Below are positions 5,501 through 9,638 of a DNA stretch of 9,638 nucleotides, piece by piece; positions within the stretch are counted from its first letter, which is position 1; every line of letters starts with the position of its first letter. Under the pieces are notes generated by a model that did no database searches, was not told where the DNA came from, and worked only from the letters and a program-made list of their open reading frames with translations. Both the position numbers and the translations under genes were made by a program. The DNA comes from Promicromonosporaceae bacterium. Its GTDB lineage: Bacteria > Actinomycetota > Actinomycetes > Actinomycetales > Cellulomonadaceae. The stretch covers positions 1-9,638 of the forward strand of contig WQZL01000091.1 in NCBI GenBank assembly GCA_009780755.1. Direction: 5' to 3'.

Positions 5501-6102
5501 TGCTGGCCAAGAAGGACGACGAACACACACCGTACGACCCGGACATGGTTGGCGTGGACGGTCGCATGGTCGGCCTGGACGGCAAGGCGCGGCTCTTCGA
5601 TGGTCGTTCCGGTGAGCCATTCCCCGAATCGGTGGCCGTCGGCTTCATGTACATCCTGAAGTTGCACCACCTGGTGGATGACAAGATTCACGCCCGCTCC
5701 ACCGGCCCCTACTCGATGATTACCCAGCAGCCACTGGGTGGTAAGGCGCAATTCGGTGGTCAGCGCTTCGGTGAGATGGAGGTGTGGGCCTTGGAGGCGT
5801 ATGGCGCCGCCTACACGCTGCAAGAACTGCTCACCATCAAGTCCGACGACGTGCCCGGTCGCGTCAAGGTGTACGAGGCCATCGTCAAGGGCGAAAACAT
5901 CCCCGATTCGGGCATCCCCGAGAGCTTCAAGGTGCTGCTCAAAGAGATGCAGAGCCTCTGCTTGAACGTTGAGGTGCTGGGCGCCGACGGTACGGCCATC
6001 GAGATGAAGGAATCCGACGACGACGCCTACCGCGTTGCCGAGGATTTGGGCATCGACCTGGCTCGCCGCCCGAACGCCATCTCCGGCATCGACGAGATCT
6101 AA
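2545..6102 (+). CDS. rpoB: DNA-directed RNA polymerase subunit beta
   Basis: Beta subunit of RNA polymerase, 1185 residues from a TTG start. The frame is open upstream to 2452, but those 31 codons are not RpoB-like and the ribosome site GGAAGGA at 2532-2538 favours 2545. Conserved segments run in order: RVSFAKIHEPLEVPDLL (about 23-39); the N-terminal lobe with MGDFPLMTPRGTFIINGTERVVVSQL; the rifampicin region GTSQLSQFMDQNNP (419-432) and THKRRLNALGPGG (437-449); CPIETPEGPNIGLI; VGDKLAGRHGNKG (867-879), with the two active-centre lysines at 870 and 878; and the C-terminal clamp segment GGKAQFGGQRFGEMEVWALE. Length and order are complete. One residue is unusual: Asn443 occupies the position of E. 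coli Ser531, while the equivalents of Asp516 and His526 (428 and 438) are unchanged. The gene is followed 60 bases later by rpoC, its usual partner. Confidence 0.98.
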   Translation: MAALRTPSAPSATAIANRTASRRVSFAKIHEPLEVPDLLGLQTESFDWLLGNDAWRDRVAAAVRDVPASSGLEEIFEEISPIQDFGESMSLSFSNHRFEPPKYTAAECKEKDFTYAAPLFVTAEFMNFQTGEIKSQTVFMGDFPLMTPRGTFIINGTERVVVSQLVRSPGVYFERTPDKTSDKDVFSAKIIPSRGAWLEFEIDKRDSVGVRIDRKRKQSVTVLLKALGMTEKEIRKEFANFPAVLETLDKDNVQTQDAALVDMYRKIRPGEPPTVEAGRGLLDNFYFNPKRYDLAKVGRYKLGKKLGMDATLTDSVLQFDDIVATIKYLAALHADMATLPGVRGGETIEVRVETDDIDHFGNRRIRAVGELIQNQVRTGLSRMERVVRERMTTQDVEAITPQTLINIRPVVASIREFFGTSQLSQFMDQNNPLAGLTHKRRLNALGPGGLSRDRAGMEVRDVHSSHYGRMCPIETPEGPNIGLIGSLASFGRINPFGFIETPYRKVVNGKVTDQIDYLTADDEDRFVIAQANTPIKGDKMIADHVLVRVKGGETLDVPVNEVDYIDVSPRQMVSVATALIPFLEHDDANRALMGANMQRQAVPLIRTEMPLVGTGMERRAAIDAGDVVVATKAGVVTEVSADLVLVANDDATKSSYRIAKFVRSNQGTSYNQRVIVDAGDRVEVGSVLADGPATDEGELALGRNLLVAFMSWEGHNYEDAIILSQRLVEEDILSSIHIEEHEVDARDTKLGPEEITRDIPNVSDEVLADLDERGIIRIGAEVAAGDVLVGKVTPKGETELTPEERLLRAIFGEKAREVRDTSLKVPHGESGTVIAVREFNREDGDELPAGVNQLVRVYIAQRRKITVGDKLAGRHGNKGVISKILPQEDMPFLPDGTPVDVILNPLGVPGRMNVGQVLETHLGWVASRGWDIDIVTGEDTKWKEGVPGLASTSSPFSPVATPVFDGLPEDALRGLLGATIRPERDLLAKKDDEHTPYDPDMVGVDGRMVGLDGKARLFDGRSGEPFPESVAVGFMYILKLHHLVDDKIHARSTGPYSMITQQPLGGKAQFGGQRFGEMEVWALEAYGAAYTLQELLTIKSDDVPGRVKVYEAIVKGENIPDSGIPESFKVLLKEMQSLCLNVEVLGADGTAIEMKESDDDAYRVAEDLGIDLARRPNAISGIDEI

Positions 6103-6162
6103 TACAGCAACTCGCTGCACACCAGTTAAGAACGAATCCGAAGTATCCACGGAAGTAGGACA

Positions 6163-9638
<3,476 letters not shown>

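Noticed and set aside
5296..6150. Minus-strand open frame of 284 codons over the rpoB 3' end
   Set aside because: Antisense shadow of rpoB, with no recognisable domain and no ribosome-binding site.

Overview
The window is GC-rich and carries the core of a bacterial ribosomal-stalk/RNA-polymerase operon, rplJ-rplL-rpoB-rpoC, on the + strand. A small toxin-antitoxin pair, hicA-hicB, lies upstream on the - strand. The proteins point to an Actinomycetota host. RpoC has the Lys/Glu/Ala-rich coiled-coil insertion near residues 147-225 seen in actinobacterial beta' subunits. RpoB has an actinobacterial-type N-terminus and rifampicin region, and a TTG start, which is common for rpoB in this phylum. 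I cannot fix the genus. A relative of the Actinomycetaceae/Bifidobacteriaceae is my best guess from remembered sequence feel, not from a search.

Layout. 1-44 is a CCTG-rich tetranucleotide repeat at the left edge. 115-525 (-) is a HicB-type antitoxin with a C-terminal helix-turn-helix, and 510-722 (-) is a HicA-type toxin, overlapping in the order hicA-hicB. About 730-780 holds a candidate hicAB promoter overlapped by two identical ACGCGTC repeats 21 bp apart. About 780-1039 has no convincing gene. About 1040-1272 holds a candidate promoter and an L10-type leader RNA with an attenuator-like hairpin. 1273-1794 is rplJ and 1862-2248 is rplL. 2249-2544 is a non-coding stretch with three strong hairpins, a TATAAA box and the Shine-Dalgarno of rpoB. 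2545-6102 is rpoB and 6163-9638 is rpoC, which runs off the right edge.

How it fits together. L10 anchors L7/L12 dimers on the ribosome, and RpoB and RpoC form the catalytic core of RNA polymerase, so the operon links the translation and transcription machinery. The leader upstream of rplJ is where L10-dependent feedback would act. The hairpins between rplL and rpoB sit where many bacteria use processing or partial termination to set stalk protein and polymerase at different levels.

Most of the window is conserved housekeeping sequence. I do not see a new defence or mobile system. The points most worth a second look are: an asparagine in RpoB at the position of E. coli Ser531 (predicts rifamycin insensitivity); a leader hairpin whose loop is perfectly complementary to an upstream leader segment; the hairpin cluster before rpoB; and the repeat-flanked hicAB promoter.
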